Source: Erinaceus europaeus
Lineage: Eukaryota; Chordata; Mammalia; Eulipotyphla; Erinaceidae
Assembly: GCF_950295315.1 (NCBI RefSeq)
Contig: NW_026647597.1
Location: forward strand, 62,001-126,000
Direction: 5' to 3'
Length of the DNA: 64,000 nucleotides
How positions within the stretch are numbered: position 1 is the stretch's first letter; every line of letters begins with the position of its first letter. Under the pieces are notes generated by a model. The model was not told the DNA's origin and did no database searches. It saw only the letters and a list, made by a program, of their open reading frames with translations. Positions 41,122 to 53,463 of this stretch are shown here, piece after piece. Made by a program: the position numbers and the translations under genes.

Positions 41122-41748
41122 ACAAGTAGTGATATGAAAATATTTTTTAGCTAGAGACCTGCACACCTCTGGATTAGGGTAGTAATGCGGATATACCTGG
41201 CCCTTCTGAGCCACAGTCATGAGAGTCATCTCACAGAGCCATTCGTATTCCTCTAATCACTCTACAATTCTCTCTCAGCCCAAACTACCGCTGCCAAATC
41301 CTATATCTCCCTCTTGCTCTTTTTGTCCACCGAATCCTATCCGCAAACTGTAAATCAAAGAAGAAACAAACATAGTGCAGTTTCCTGCACATAGGACAGT
41401 CTGAGGCTGGACTAGGAAGCTGCAATACGCCAGCCTGCATCCTGGTTGTAGCATCACTAAGACTACTTCCAAATTCGAGAGGCGAGGGCAGTTTTGGAGA
41501 GTGGGCTGCAGGCCATTGTTGCTTATCAGAGTGGGCTAAGACCTAGATGTTCTAAGTGTAACCTTTCCTCACAAACATAAAATAACAATGCCACTTGTAA
41601 GAAGTATGCATGGGCATGGAGGGTTTGTCTTCAGTGCTCTGGAACTGAGCAACACAGGGCCAGAATTTGTCCATTTCTGACACTGTCATTCTGCCTCTCG
41701 GACTGTCTCTATGTGCCTTCTTCCCTGGACACTTCGTGGAAGTCAGTG
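38846..41748 (+). repeat. Array unit U6 (short type)
   Basis: Short unit of 2903 bp with the same AATAAAG|TGAT junction (about 40653) as U5 and U11. A to 40222, part M to 40653, D to 41748, with (TC)n(TA)n at 41051-41118. No promoter-like P module is present. Confidence 0.87.
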
Positions 41749-43309
41749 CATGCATCGTGAACTCTGTCTTCCTGGTGTTGAAATTTTCCTTTCTTTACCC
41801 TTTGCATTACTTAGTCTCGTGCATATGGCGAAGTACAGGGGAGAACTTAGGAGACAGCTTTCCTGCTGCAGGTAACAGGCATATGTCCATCTCCATCTGC
41901 AGCTGTCCAGGCCCTCTGTGCTTGACTCCCATTCTCCAGGGCCCTGTGGCTGTCACTCAGCCTAAATGCAGCCCTCCCAATTTCCTGCACCACATCCTTG
42001 TCCTTATTCCATGAGAGCGCAGGTCAAGAGAAGTGAAACTCTACCACCCTGACACACACATTGTGCTTTCCCTCTATTGGGCAGAATTTAAAGGATCTGT
42101 GGTACTGATGGCCACACCAGTATCCAGATTTTCCATGCAAAACGGAAGCTTCCAGGATTCAGAAAGAGGGTGTTTTGATGGCTGTGAAATGTCTTTCCAA
42201 GTGCCTCCTGGGGTTTCAATTCATTTTGAAACCTGAAGTTCATTCTTGTATCTAGTGAATATTCTCACCTCTGGCCCGAAGTCCATCCCAACTAGGAGCA
42301 CAGCTATCGCTGGGTCCGGAGTTCTGCCAGCCTGCTAGCTCCTGGAGGGATTCCTGAGTATGTCCTCAGGCCCCAAGTTGTAACAGGTGTTTCCAACTGC
42401 CTTTATTAACATCAGCCATGCCCTCTGTTCAGGGGCCCTGCTGTGATCTCACTGGAAGCTCCTAATTCAGCCAATGGAGGCATCCTTCTTCCTTTTGTCT
42501 CTCCATAGCAAGGGCCCTGGGAGCTTGTGCATCGTGCAAGCAGAGTGACTTTGTATGGGACACTCATGCATGCCTACTTCTGGGAATCTCTCTGAGTGTG
42601 AAGTGTGGACATCAGGACACCATGATCAGGGATTGTGAGGCCACAGGAGCAATTGCCTTAACCGGACCCAAAGGGTAGTTGTGAAGGGCCGGGTTCATCA
42701 ACTATTGTTTGGTCAAACACAGTTCCCATCCATGTTGAAACACAGCTCTTTCTGGGTTCAGTCTGGGATTGTAATCTGCTGCCATGAGCAGTGGACTGAG
42801 AGTCTGTAGGCTGAGTAGGCATCCAAATGTGACTGGACAGGCTCCTGCTCTTGAATTCTGAGGGTTGCCATAGCTTAACCTGTTGGCAGTGTTTGGATGA
42901 TAGTGAGGCATGAGATTGAATCGGGAATTCAGGAGAGGGAGACATGAGATTCCCTTTGCATGTGCATTATTGCTTTCCCTACCCGCTAGGTTCTCTGTAC
43001 ATAAGTTGCAGGTGAGGCTGGCTACCTTCTCACCCATGCTCTGAGACTACTATAGGTGAGCTCTCAGCAAACACAGACACAGAGAGACAGACAGACAGAC
43101 AGACAGACACACACACACACATTACTCTCAGGTCTGTTAGTACACAATATGGTGAAGGCTGGGGCTGTCGGGGGTCTGTAGACCTGAGAGCTGCTGCCTT
43201 ACAATCTCTACAAGCCAAATTTGAACGTGTCATCAATGAACACCGTGTAGGAGGTTTTTGAATTCTCATCTCTTTCCAGCAGAAGTGACTGTTGGGGTGC
43301 CTTCCAGAG

Positions 43310-43580
43310 GCTTCCCAATGAGCCTGCTACAGGACCGTGTGGGCGGTGCGCAAATTGCTGGCCAATCACTGACTAGTAGCCTTGACACTCCTGGGCTTGT
43401 CCTTGCAAACTGGTCAATGATAAGGCTGGCAGGGTTTCTGGACGTGGCCTAGGCCTCTGGCATATCAGAGCATGGCTGGTGCCCTGTCTGCAGGCCTTCT
43501 GAAGTAAGCCCTACAATGGGAGCTCAGAGCTGGCCTTAAAAGGCTGGGTGTACTTGCAGGAAGTGTGAAGCAGGGTTCAC
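43310..43580 (+). promoter_or_regulatory. Promoter-like P module of U7 (beta type)
   Basis: CCAAT at 43315-43319 and 43362-43366, GGGCGG at 43341-43346, TTAAAA at 43536-43541, followed by AGGAAGTG. The proximal CCAAT has decayed to ACAAT. Confidence 0.48.
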
Positions 43581-44084
43581 CCAGGGCCCTGCCTTGCAGA
43601 ATCTGTCCAGTGTGCATGTGTATAACTCCGTTTGTGCCAGTGCCTCTGTGGATTTGTGAGTGTGTGTAACTGTGAGAGTGTGTGTTCGTGTGTGTATGTG
43701 AGGGAGGGAGAGAGAGAGAACAACAGAATCACTGTGGCACAGGTGATTTTGTGCAAAACAATTGGCACATTCTGATTTACATCTCAATATTGTCACCATT
43801 GTAGCTCTCCTTGGCCCTTGGTCACTTTTCTTCTTTTCAGATGTAAAGACACTGAAGAGGGAGAGGATTTTGCCCTGAGGCTTGCACTGGGTACTAGGAG
43901 CTGTCCTGTGTGTGTTGCCAGACTAGGAAACTTGTGGTGCCTGTCTATGTGGAGGGTCTCCTGGATGAGATTTTACTCCTTTGGACAATTCTTTTCCTGA
44001 TGCACAGTTACTCTCCAGGTTTTAGCAATCAATTGTCTGAATGTCATATCTCGTCCATAGTAGAAAATGACTACATCAATGTCT

Positions 44085-44086
44085 TG

Positions 44087-44169
<83 letters not shown>
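44085..44169. repeat. (TC)n(TA)n microsatellite in D of U7
   Basis: TC then about 55 bp of uninterrupted TA at the conserved D position. Confidence 0.9.
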
Positions 44170-44170
<1 letters not shown>

Positions 44171-46137
44171 CATATAGAGGTCTGAAAATATATTTTAGTT
44201 AGAGACCTGCACAGCTCTGGATTCGGGTAGTAATTTGGATACACCTGGCCTTTCTGAGCCACAGTCATGAGAGACATCTCACAGAGCCATTCCTTTACCT
44301 CTTGTCACTCTACAAATCTCTCTCAGCACAAACTACAGTTGCCAAATCATCTACTTCCCTCTTGCTCTTTTTGTCCACCGAGTCCTATCCCAAAACTGTA
44401 AATCAAAGAAGAAATAGACATAGTGCACTTCCCTGCACACAGGACAGGCTGAGGCTGGACCAGGGAGATGAAATACGCCAGCTTGCATTTGTCTGGAGCA
44501 TCACTAAAACTACTTCCAATTTGGAGAGGCAAAGACAGTTTTGGAGAGTGGACTGCAGGCCAAGTGTTGCTTATCAGAGTGGGCTAAGATCTAGATGTTC
44601 TAAGTGTAACCTTTCCTCACAAACATAAAATAACAATGCCACTTGTAAGAAGTATGCATGGGCATGGAGGGTTTGTCTTCAGTGCTCTGACACTGATTAA
44701 CACAGGGCCAGAATTTGTCCTTTTCAGTCACTGTCATCCTGTCTCTCTGTCTCTATGTGCCTTTTCCCCTGGACCCTTCGTGGAATTCAGTGCATGCACC
44801 GTGAACTCGGTCTTCCTGGTGTTGAAATTTTCCTTTCTTTGCCCTTTGGAATACTTAGTCTTGTGCATATGGCGTAGTACAGAGGAGAACTTAGGAGACA
44901 GCGTTCCTGCTGCAGCTAACAGGCATATGTCCATCTCCAGCTGAAGCTGTCCAGGCCCTCTGTGCTTGACTCCCATTTTCCAGGGCCCTGTGGCTGACAA
45001 TCAGCCTAAATGCAGCCCTCCTCAATTTCCTGCACCACATACTTGTACTTATTCCATGAGAGCCCAGGTCGAGAGAAGTGAAACTCTACCACCCTGGCAC
45101 ACACATTGTGCTTTCCCTCTATTGGGCCGAATGTAAAGGATCTCTGGTACTGATGGCCACACCAGTGTCCAGATTTTCCTTGCAAAACGGAAGCTTCCAT
45201 GGTTCAGACAGAGCATGTTTTTATGGCTGTGAAATGTCTTCTCCAAGTGCCTCCTGGGGTTTCAAATCCATTTGAAACCTGAAGTTCGTTCTTGTATCTA
45301 GGGAATATTCTCACCTCTGGCCCAAAGGCCCTCCCAACTCAGAGCACAGCTATTCCGGGGTCAGGAGGTCTGCCAGTCTGCTAGCTCCTGGAGGGATTCT
45401 TGAGTATGATCTCAGGCTCCAAGTGGTAACAGGTATTTCCAATTACCTTTATTAGCAGCAGCCAGGCCCTGAAGTAGGGGTCGGGGCTGTGATCTCCACT
45501 GTAAGCTCCTAATTCATCCAATGGAGGCATCCATCTTCCTTTTGTCTCTCCATAGCAAGGGCCCAGGGAGTTTGTGCTTCCTGCAAGCAGAGCGACTTTG
45601 TATGGGACACTCATGCCTGCCTACTTCTTGGAATCTCTCTGAGTGTGATGTGTGGAAACCAGGACACAATGATCCGAGATTGTGAGGCCATAGGAGCAAT
45701 TTCCTTAGCCGAACCCAAAGGGTAGGTGTAAGGGGACGGGTTCATCCACTATTGTTTTGTCAAACACAGTTCCCATCTATGTTGAAACACAGCTCTTTCT
45801 GGGTTCATTCTTGGCTTGTAATCTGCTGCCCTGAGCAGTGGACTGAGAGTCTGGAGGCTGATTAGGCAGCCAAACGTGAATGGACAGGCTGCTGCCCTTG
45901 AATTCTGAGGGGTGCCCCACCTTACCCCGTTGGCAGTTTGGATGATAGTGAGGCATGAGATTTAATCGGGAATTCAAGAGAGGGAGACATAAGAGTCCCT
46001 TTGCATGTGCATTATTGCTTAGCCAGAATCTGGGCTAGCTGGCTTTCCCTGACCAGCTAGGTTCTCTGTACATAAGTTGCAGGTGAGGCTGGCTACCTTC
46101 CAACCATGCTCTGAGAATACTATAGGTGAGCTCTGAC

Positions 46138-46163
46138 CACACACAGACACAGACAGACAGACA

Positions 46164-46204
<41 letters not shown>

Positions 46205-46211
46205 ACACACA
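46138..46211. repeat. (AGAC)n(AC)n microsatellite at the end of A in U8
   Basis: The A module ends in a variable AC/AGAC tract in almost every unit. This copy and U11 (61477-61540) are the most expanded. Confidence 0.9.
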
Positions 46212-46572
46212 TTACTGTCTAGTCTGGTAGTAGAGCATATGTTGAAGTCTGTTTTCAACATCTCCTCCTATCCCTTTATATCTAAATGGACCCAGTAAAG
46301 AAAAATGGAATGGAGCAGGCTTAAATGTTTTAGACGAATGCCATGCTCAGGTGGGAAGATGTAGGACTTTCTGTGGAGGAGGGAAGGCTTAAATGGCTGC
46401 CAACCTTGTGAGATTTATGCGTCCTCCTGTGCTCAACCCCTCTTTAGAGAGAGAGACTTACCTGGAGAGACTCATCTCATAGGTTTAAGCGCAGCCTGCT
46501 CAACCATCTCTTCACAATATCTCTACATCTTTTTTATCTTTCTACCTAGTAATAGCATAATATGTACAAAGT

Positions 46573-46799
46573 CTATAAAAGACTATCATGGGGCATAAAC
46601 CTTTTGGGCATAAGCCTAAATGATATAACAAAACAGGAAGAGACAAGTAGGGGAGAAGTAAAAGCCGGTGTGGTGTGAAGGGAAGCATTGGTGTGTAAAG
46701 GAGCATTCCCTGTTTGGGTCGGGAAAGGGGCAAGGGTACATAATGAGGGGGAGGCAGGAGGCATGACCCACTAAACAGAGGGGCTATTTGGCATTGTAT
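46573..46799 (-). pseudogene. ERV3 copy of the env-position small ORF, interrupted
   Basis: Same position as 26438-26659 in ERV2. The ancestral ATG is present, but codon 8 is TAG. After it the frame is open for 63 codons from an internal ATG (46764). The overlapping alternative frame (46542-46808) stays open, as in ERV1. Confidence 0.4.
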
Positions 46800-47497
46800 A
46801 GTCCTCAAGGCAACAGTCTGTAAAGTCTATGAATTACTCAGGATCAGTCTATGAAAAACCAGCCGCGTGAAGGGAAATAAGCTGCTTCAAAATTGTGTAA
46901 AATGTATATAGGGTATGTCAGAAAGTCCGATACAAGTCTCAGTCCGAAGTAGATGGCTAGGGGAAGAATTGGCATGGGATGCAATGCTGCATGAGGGAGG
47001 TCAGCCGCTAAATGTTGTTCTTTTGTAGATAGCTAGCTGTAACTGCCAAAAGGTAACAAGCAGGTCAGAAGCAGGAACGGTAACCAGACATGAAGAAAGT
47101 TCTGTCCTTGGAGTTTGTGTATCAGGTTCTTCAGATTGCGTTGAGTGACATCTAGGGTTTCGGGGGGTGTGCCACGGTAGTCGTGCCATCTAGTGAGTGA
47201 CGTCAGGGTGTGCAGGGGTTCAGATGGTTTTTCCGGGATTCCTGTGAAAGAAACATAAACAATCTGCTTCTCGTGGTTAGCAGGGCATCTGATTTGAATG
47301 CTTTATAGAAAAAGAGGTTTGGTGCCTTGACCAACTGAGTATTGGGGGATGTATCTTTCCTATTCATTTATGATTATATTTTATATTATTTGTCATGGTA
47401 GTCAGCCGTTTATCTGAAAGGTCCTAGGTGATTCATGGGGAAAAAGACCTTATCTTTTAACAAAGACTCTAAGGTGTAGTGAAGCGGGAACTATCTT

Positions 47498-47758
47498 ATC
47501 CCTTTTTTTTTGTATCTTGCCTTTTGTTGCCCTAGTTGTTCTTGTTGTAATTATATTGTTATTATTGCTGATATTGTGGTTGTTGGATAGAACAGAGAGA
47601 AATGGAGAGAGGAGGGCAAGACAGAGGGAGAGAAAGATACCTGTAGACCTGCTTCACCGCCTGTGAAGTGATTCTCCTGCAGGTGAAAAGCCGGGGGCTC
47701 AAACTGGGATCCTCAAGCCATTTCTTGCTAAACCCGCTGCGCCACCACCCGATTCCCA
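47498..47758 (-). mobile_element. SINE insertion in ERV3
   Basis: Same SINE type and orientation as 23555-23860 but more diverged. Target duplication GGAACTATCTT at 47487-47497 and 47759-47769. Confidence 0.88.
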
Positions 47759-48195
47759 GGAACTATCTTTTAACATAAACTCTATGGCCATGCCAATAGC
47801 AACCTTGAGGGCACATGTGGCTCCCCACATGTCCCCCTGTCTTATATCATGTTTTGATGTTTGGCTGACTTTGTTTTGTAGCAGGGTGGACTGTGCCTGT
47901 CTTAGGTTGGGGATCAGCCTTCCGTCTTACCCGTCATTGGAACACCTGGTCATTTTTGCCCAGTAGTACCAGATGCCCTGTCTTAGATTGACTGGATAGC
48001 GCTAGTTTCCTCTTACCCGTCATTGGCTAGCCAGCCCTCTACATGATGGACGTTCTGATGGAGGGGGGCAAATCCTCCACAGCAACTCAATATTCTGCCA
48101 TGTCCAGCCTATGATAGTGACTTTGTATAGGTTGCATCTTTATGGCATCAATCTGTTGCTGCAAAAGGCCATGAGCTTGTTAAGAATTATAGGAC

Positions 48196-48342
48196 TGTGG
48201 TCCGGGAGGTGATACAGTGACTAAAGCCTTGGACTCTTAAGCATGAGGTCCTGAGTTCAATCCCTAGCAGCACATGTACCAGAGTGAGTCTGGTTCTTTC
48301 TCTCTTTCTCATTAATAAATAAATTTAAAATGTTGAAAAAAA
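48196..48342 (+). mobile_element. tRNA-derived SINE (second type) in ERV3
   Basis: Head TCCGGGAGGTGATACAGTGA, B-box-like GAGTTCAATCCC, then TCTTTCTCATTAATAAATAAA and an A tail. Perfect 14-bp target duplication AAGAATTATAGGAC at 48182-48195 and 48343-48356. Resembles a second hedgehog SINE family I recall. Confidence 0.88.
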
Positions 48343-49031
48343 AAGAATTATAGGACCTATTGTGAGCAGAAGAAGTAAAACAAGCTAGGGTCCCACAACT
48401 AAGGGTATACAGGTAAGGAAGGGGGAATGTATCCATTGATATGAAGAGGTATGATCATATCTCAAGTCTAAGGGAAGCAGTCAGTGAATGTGATGTCCAG
48501 GGGAACAGCCATTTGTCTTTGGGGGTAGTAGAGGATGTCCGTGGCATGGGTGATCTTATAAAGAGAAACATCTTTAAATTGTTGGCTGACAAAGGCAGGC
48601 CTATGGTGGCAAGACAAGATACACCAGTTAAGTTTACAAGAATATGTGAATGTTGCTAATTCACATAGGTTGGATATGGAGGAACTTCTTACAGTTTAAT
48701 ACCTTACCATATGAACAGATGATTCCTCATATGAAGGCTTGATAGCTGTAATCACTTACTTGTGAAAAACAATAAAACTTGTAACAAGTTAGAGGTTTAC
48801 TATAATTGACTTTGGACTATAAGCAGAATCAGGTTACTTAGAGAGTTTATGCATGTTAGTATCAATGGTTTTAACATTTAGAGTACTTCTGAGCAGATGG
48901 GTCAAACAAAAATTTTTGGTCATTCAGCACACTCACAAAACACAACTGGCCATTCATAACATAAGACATTCAGGGAAGGGGTAGGAAAGAGGGCTCTGTG
49001 AGCCAACTTTTGTAGGTTCTGCCATGCCATA

Positions 49032-49526
49032 TTATGTATCCTGGGATGTATCCTGCATCTGGTCCTCTTGTAGTATTTCTTGTTCTTCAGGAATAACAGC
49101 GCCATCCTGCCGGTATTGTCGGACATGGAGGGCAGGAACCCAGACAGGTTTAGAGAAATTTTCAGGGAAAATGCATGCGAAACCCCTTCCCATGGTCAAT
49201 AATGGGTCAGGCCCTTTCCAAACTTTATTGAGTGGGTCTCTCCATTTGACCTTAATAGATGGGAGGGTAGATGGTGTTTGCCAGTGAAGAATAATAGGGG
49301 GTAAGGCCGAGTTATTGTAAATATTAAAGAGATTTAATGTAGTTAAGGCTTTTGCTAGCTGGATATTTGGGGGATATGTTCCTCCCTTATCTTTATTTAG
49401 TTGAGCCTTCAGAGTTTGATGGGCCCTCTTGACAATGCCTTGTCCCTGTGGATTGTAGGGAATGCCCATGGTATGAGTAATATTCCAGAGGGAACAAAAA
49501 TCTTTAAATTGTTTGCTTGTAAACAT
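49032..49526 (-). pseudogene. pol: ERV3 integrase C-terminal part, catalytic Glu lost
   Basis: 164-codon frame with the end of the catalytic core and the C-terminal domain. The catalytic Glu of the DDE motif (GIVERAH in ERV2) is Lys here (GIVKRAH). The N-terminal half is missing at the array junction. Confidence 0.85.
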
Positions 49527-49579
49527 AGCTGCATTCTGCTGGGGCTGTCTGGGGTCTCCTGGGTGTGTCCTAGCACACT

Positions 49580-49750
49580 GGCCAATTATATTTCTGGCAG
49601 GTGTTCTGGGTGTGGCCTAGGCCTCTGGCATATCAGAGCATGGCTGGTGCCCTGTCTGCGGGCCTTCTGAAGTAAGCCCGACAATGGGAGCTCAGAGCTG
49701 GCCTTAAAAGGCTGGGCGTGCTTGCAGGAAGTGCGAAGCAGAGTTCACCC
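49580..49750 (+). promoter_or_regulatory. Truncated P module of U8
   Basis: Starts within the beta P module just right of ERV3. One CCAAT (49582-49586) and TTAAAA (49704-49709) remain, followed by AGGAAGTG. The GGGCGG box and distal CCAAT were lost at the ERV3-side deletion. Confidence 0.38.
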
Positions 49751-50313
49751 AGGGCCCTGCCTTGCAGAAGCTGGCAAGTGTACGTGTGTATAACTCCGTT
49801 TGTGCCTGTGCCTCTGTGGATGTGTGCGTATGTGTAACTCTGAGAGTGTGTGTTTGTGTGTGTATGTGAGGAAAGGAGAGAGAGAGAACAACAGAATCAC
49901 TGTGGCACAGGTGTTTTTGTGCAAAACACTTGGCACATTCTGATTTACAGCTCAATATTGACAACATTGTAGCTCTCCTTGGCCAATGGTCACTATTCTT
50001 ATTTTCAGATGTAAAGACACTGAAGAGGGAGAGGTTTTTGCCCTGAGGCTTGCACTGGGAACTAGCAGCTGCCCTGTGTGTGTAGCCAGACTAGGAAACT
50101 TGTGGTGCCAGTCCATGTAGAGAGTCTCCTGGATGAGTTCCTTCTCAAGCCTTTTTCACTAGGTCCCATTGGAGCTGCATATAGCGAATGATTTGGAGAT
50201 TTTACTCCTTTGGACAATTCTTTTCCTATGCTCAGTTTCTCTCCAGGTTTTAGCAATCAATTGTCTGAATGTCATATCGAATCCATTGTAGAAAATGACT
50301 ACATCAGTTTCTT

Positions 50314-50393
<80 letters not shown>

Positions 50394-51013
50394 ACATGGA
50401 GAGATCTGAAACTATTTTTAGCTAGAGACCTGCACAGCTCTGGATTAGGGTAGTAATGCGGATAAACTTGGCCCTTCTGAGCCACAGTCATGAGAGATGT
50501 CTCACAGAGCAATATCATTTATCACTCTACAAATCTCTCTCAGCACAAACTACCGCTGCCAAATCATCTACTTCCCTCTTGCTCATTTTGTCCACCGAGT
50601 CCTATACCAAAACTGTAAATCAAAGATAAATAGACAAAGTGCAGTTCCCTGGACACAGGACAGGCTGAGTCTGGACCAGGGAGATGCAATATGACAGCCT
50701 GCATGTTGGCTGGAGCATCACTAAGACTACTTCCAATTTGGAGAGGAAGGGGCAGTTTTGGAGAGTGGGCTGCAGGCCAAGTGTTGCTTCTCAGAGTGGC
50801 TAATACCTAGATGTTCTAAGTGTTACCTTCCCTCAAAAACCTAAAATAGCAATGCCACTTGTAAGAAGTATGCATAGGCATGGAGGGTTTGTCCTCAGTG
50901 CTCTGGCACTGATCAACACAGGGCCAGAATTTCAGTCCTTTTGTGTCTCTGTCTTCCTGTCTCTCTTACTGTCTCTATGTGCCTTCTTCACTGGGCCCTT
51001 ATGGAAGTCAGTG

Positions 51014-53463
51014 CATGCATCGTGAACTCGGACTTCCTGGTGTTGAAATTTTCCTTTCTTTGTCCTTTGGATTATTCAGTCTCCTGCATATGGCGTAGTA
51101 CATTGGGGAACTGAGGAGACAGCGATCCTGCTTCAGGTAACAGGCATATGTCCATCTCCAGCTGCAGCTCTCCAGACCCTCTGTGCTTGACTCCCATTCT
51201 CCAGGGCCCTGAGGCTGACACTCAGCCTAAATGCAGTCCTCTTTTATTGCCTGCACCGCATCCTTCTCCTTATTCCATGAGAGCCCAGGTCAAGAGAAGT
51301 GAAACTCTATCCACCTGGCACACACATTGTGATTTTCCTCTATTGGGTCGAATGTAAAGTATCTGTGGTACTGATTGCCACACCAGTGTCCATATTTTCC
51401 ATGCAAAATGGAAGCTTTTAGGGTTCAGAAAGAGGGTGTTTTGAAGGCTGTGAAAATTCTTTTCCTACTTCCTCATGGGGTTTCAAATCCTTTTGAAACC
51501 TGAAGTTCTTTCTTGTATCTAGGTAATATTCTCACCTCTTGCCAGAAGGCCTGCCCAACTAGGAGCACAGCTATCCCGGGGTCAGGAGGTCTGCCATCCC
51601 ACTAGCTCCTGGAGGGATTCCTGAGTATGTCCTCAGGGCCCAAGTGGTAACAGGTGTTTCCAATTGCCTTTATTAGCAGCAACCAGTCCCTCAGGTGAGG
51701 GGCTGGGCTGTGATATCCCCTGGAAGCTCCGAATTCAGCATATGGAGGCATCCATCTTTCTATTGTCTGTCCATAGCTAGGGCCCGGGGAGTTTGTGCTT
51801 CCTGCAAGCAGAGCGACTTTGTATGGGACACTAATGCATGCCTACATCTGGGAATCTCTCTGAGTGTGATGTGCGGACACCAGGACACCATTATCAGGGA
51901 TGTGAGGCCAAGGAGTAGGTGTAAGGGACCGGGTTCATCCACTATTGTTTGGTCGAACACAGTTCCCATCTATGTTGAAACACAGCTCTTTCTGGGTAAT
52001 TTCTGTGCTTGTAAACTGCTGCCCTGAGCAGTGGACTGAGAGCTTGGAGGCTGAGTAAGCAGCCAAACGTGACTTGACAGGCTCATGCCCCTGAATTCTG
52101 AGGGGTACTCCAGCTTCCCTGGATGATAGATAGTGAGGCATGGGATTGAATAGAGAACTCAGGAGATTCAGACATGAGAGTCCCTTTGCATGTGCATTCT
52201 TGCTTAGCCAGAATCTGGGCTAACTGGCTTGCCCTGACCAGCTAGGTTCTCTGTACATAAGTTGCAGGTGAGGCTGGCTACCTTGCCATCCAGGCTCTGA
52301 GAATACTACAGGTGAGACTTAGCACACACAGACACACACAGGCAGACAGACAGACAAACACACACATTACTGTCAGGTCTGGTAGTAGACTATATGGTGA
52401 AGGCTGGGGCTGTCAGGGATCTGTGGGTATGAGAAATGCTACATTACAATCTCTACAAGCCAGGTTTGATCCTGTCATCAATGAACCCAGTGTAGGAGGT
52501 TTTTGAATTCTGAGACACTGAAGAGGGAGAGGTTTTTGCTCCGTGGCTTGAACTGAGAACTAGCAGCTGCCCTGTGTGTGTTGCCAGACTAGAAAACTTG
52601 TGGTTCCTGTCCATGTGGAGAGTCTCCTGGATGAGTTCCTTCTGGAGCCTTTTTCGATCTGTCCCGATGGAGCTGCATATAGCTAATGATTTGGAGATTT
52701 TACTCCTCTGGACAGTTCTTTCCCTGATGCACAGTTTGTCTCCAGGTTTTAGAAATCAATTGTCTGAATGGCATATCGAATCCATTGTAGAAAATGACTG
52801 CATCAGTCTTTCTCTCTCTCTCTCTCATATATATATATGTAACATGTAGACGTCTGAAAATATTTTTTAGCTAGAGACCTGCACAGCTCTGGATTAGGGT
52901 AGTAAAGTGGATACACCTGGTCCTTCTGAGCCACAGTCATGAGAGACAACTCACAGAGCCATATCGTTTATCACTCTACATATCTCTCTCAGCACAAACT
53001 ACCGCTGCCAAATCATCTACTTCCCTCTTGCTCATTTTGTCCACCTAGTCCTATCCCAAAACTAAATCAAAGAAGAAATAGACAGAGTGCAGTTCCCTGC
53101 ACACAGGACAGTCTGAGGCTCGACCAGGAAGATGCAATATGCCAGCCTGCATCTTGGCTGGAGCATCACTAATACTACTCCAAAATTGGAGAGGCGAGGG
53201 CAGTTTTGGAGAGTGGGCTGCAGGCCAAGTGTTGCTTCTCAGAGTGGGCTAAGACCTAGATTTTCTAAGTGGAAACTTTCCTCACAAACATAAAATAACA
53301 ATGCCACTTGTTAGAAGTATGCATGGGCATGGAGGGTTTGTCTTCAGTGCTCTGGCACAGATCAACACAGGGCCAGAACTTCTGTCCTTATCCGTCACTG
53401 TCATTCTGTCTCTCTGACTGTCTCTGCGTGCCTTCTTCACTGGACCCTTCGTGTAAGTCAGTG
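51014..53463 (+). repeat. Array unit U9 (shortest type)
   Basis: Unit of 2450 bp. A to about 52367; first part of M to 'TTTTTGAATTCT' (about 52508); then a direct jump to 'GAGACACTGAAGAGGG' of D, so P and the start of D, including the acceptor-like site, are missing. The same junction is present inside U0 near 6155, showing that this deletion type was copied. The D microsatellite is very short here (52807-52838). Confidence 0.86.

Larger units (their letters stand above)
41749..44792 (+). repeat. Array unit U7 (medium type)
   Basis: Medium unit of 3044 bp. A to about 43120, short M to about 43260, P 43261-43770, D to 44792. A roughly 60-bp stretch is missing from D before the TTTTACTCC motif (near 43970). 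The (TC)n(TA)n tract at 44085-44169 is among the longer ones in the array. Confidence 0.86.
47282..48768 (-). other. Extra segment in ERV3, including a divergent integrase-like fragment
   Basis: Absent from ERV2, where the flanks (CTCGTGGTTA and TAACAAGTTA) are nearly adjacent. Near 48530-48640 the minus strand encodes a decayed integrase-like stretch (QFKD...ITHATDI...PQ) that parallels but clearly differs from the family integrase, so it derives from another, older retrovirus. The part at 47770-48180 has no long frame. Either ERV3 acquired this block or ERV2 lost it. Contains the SINEs at 47498 and 48196. Confidence 0.55.
46256..49528 (-). mobile_element. ERV3: truncated 3' part of the same provirus family
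   Basis: Minus-strand fragment from within integrase (right, about 49528) to the exact 3' LTR boundary (left, about 46256), where only CAACA of the LTR remains. It matches ERV2 at 26133-27140 and 27150-28560, but carries an extra segment at about 47282-48768. Flanked by M sequence on the left and by M joined to P on the right. Two SINEs lie inside the extra segment. No LTR and no target duplication, so it probably arrived by recombination or duplication and not by normal integration. Confidence 0.85.
44793..51013 (+). repeat. Array unit U8 (medium type split by ERV3)
   Basis: A to about 46212 with a long (AGAC)n(AC)n tract, and a short M piece to about 46253. ERV3 occupies about 46256-49528. 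A few M bases resume (GGGGCTGTCTGGGGTCT), then the sequence jumps into the middle of P (about 49552), followed by D to 51013. Excluding ERV3 the unit is about 2.95 kb. The 5' part of P with the first CCAAT and the GGGCGG box is deleted. Confidence 0.84.

Noticed and set aside
48441..48659. 72-codon plus-strand ORF in ERV3
   Set aside because: Lies antisense to a decayed integrase-like stretch. No independent support.
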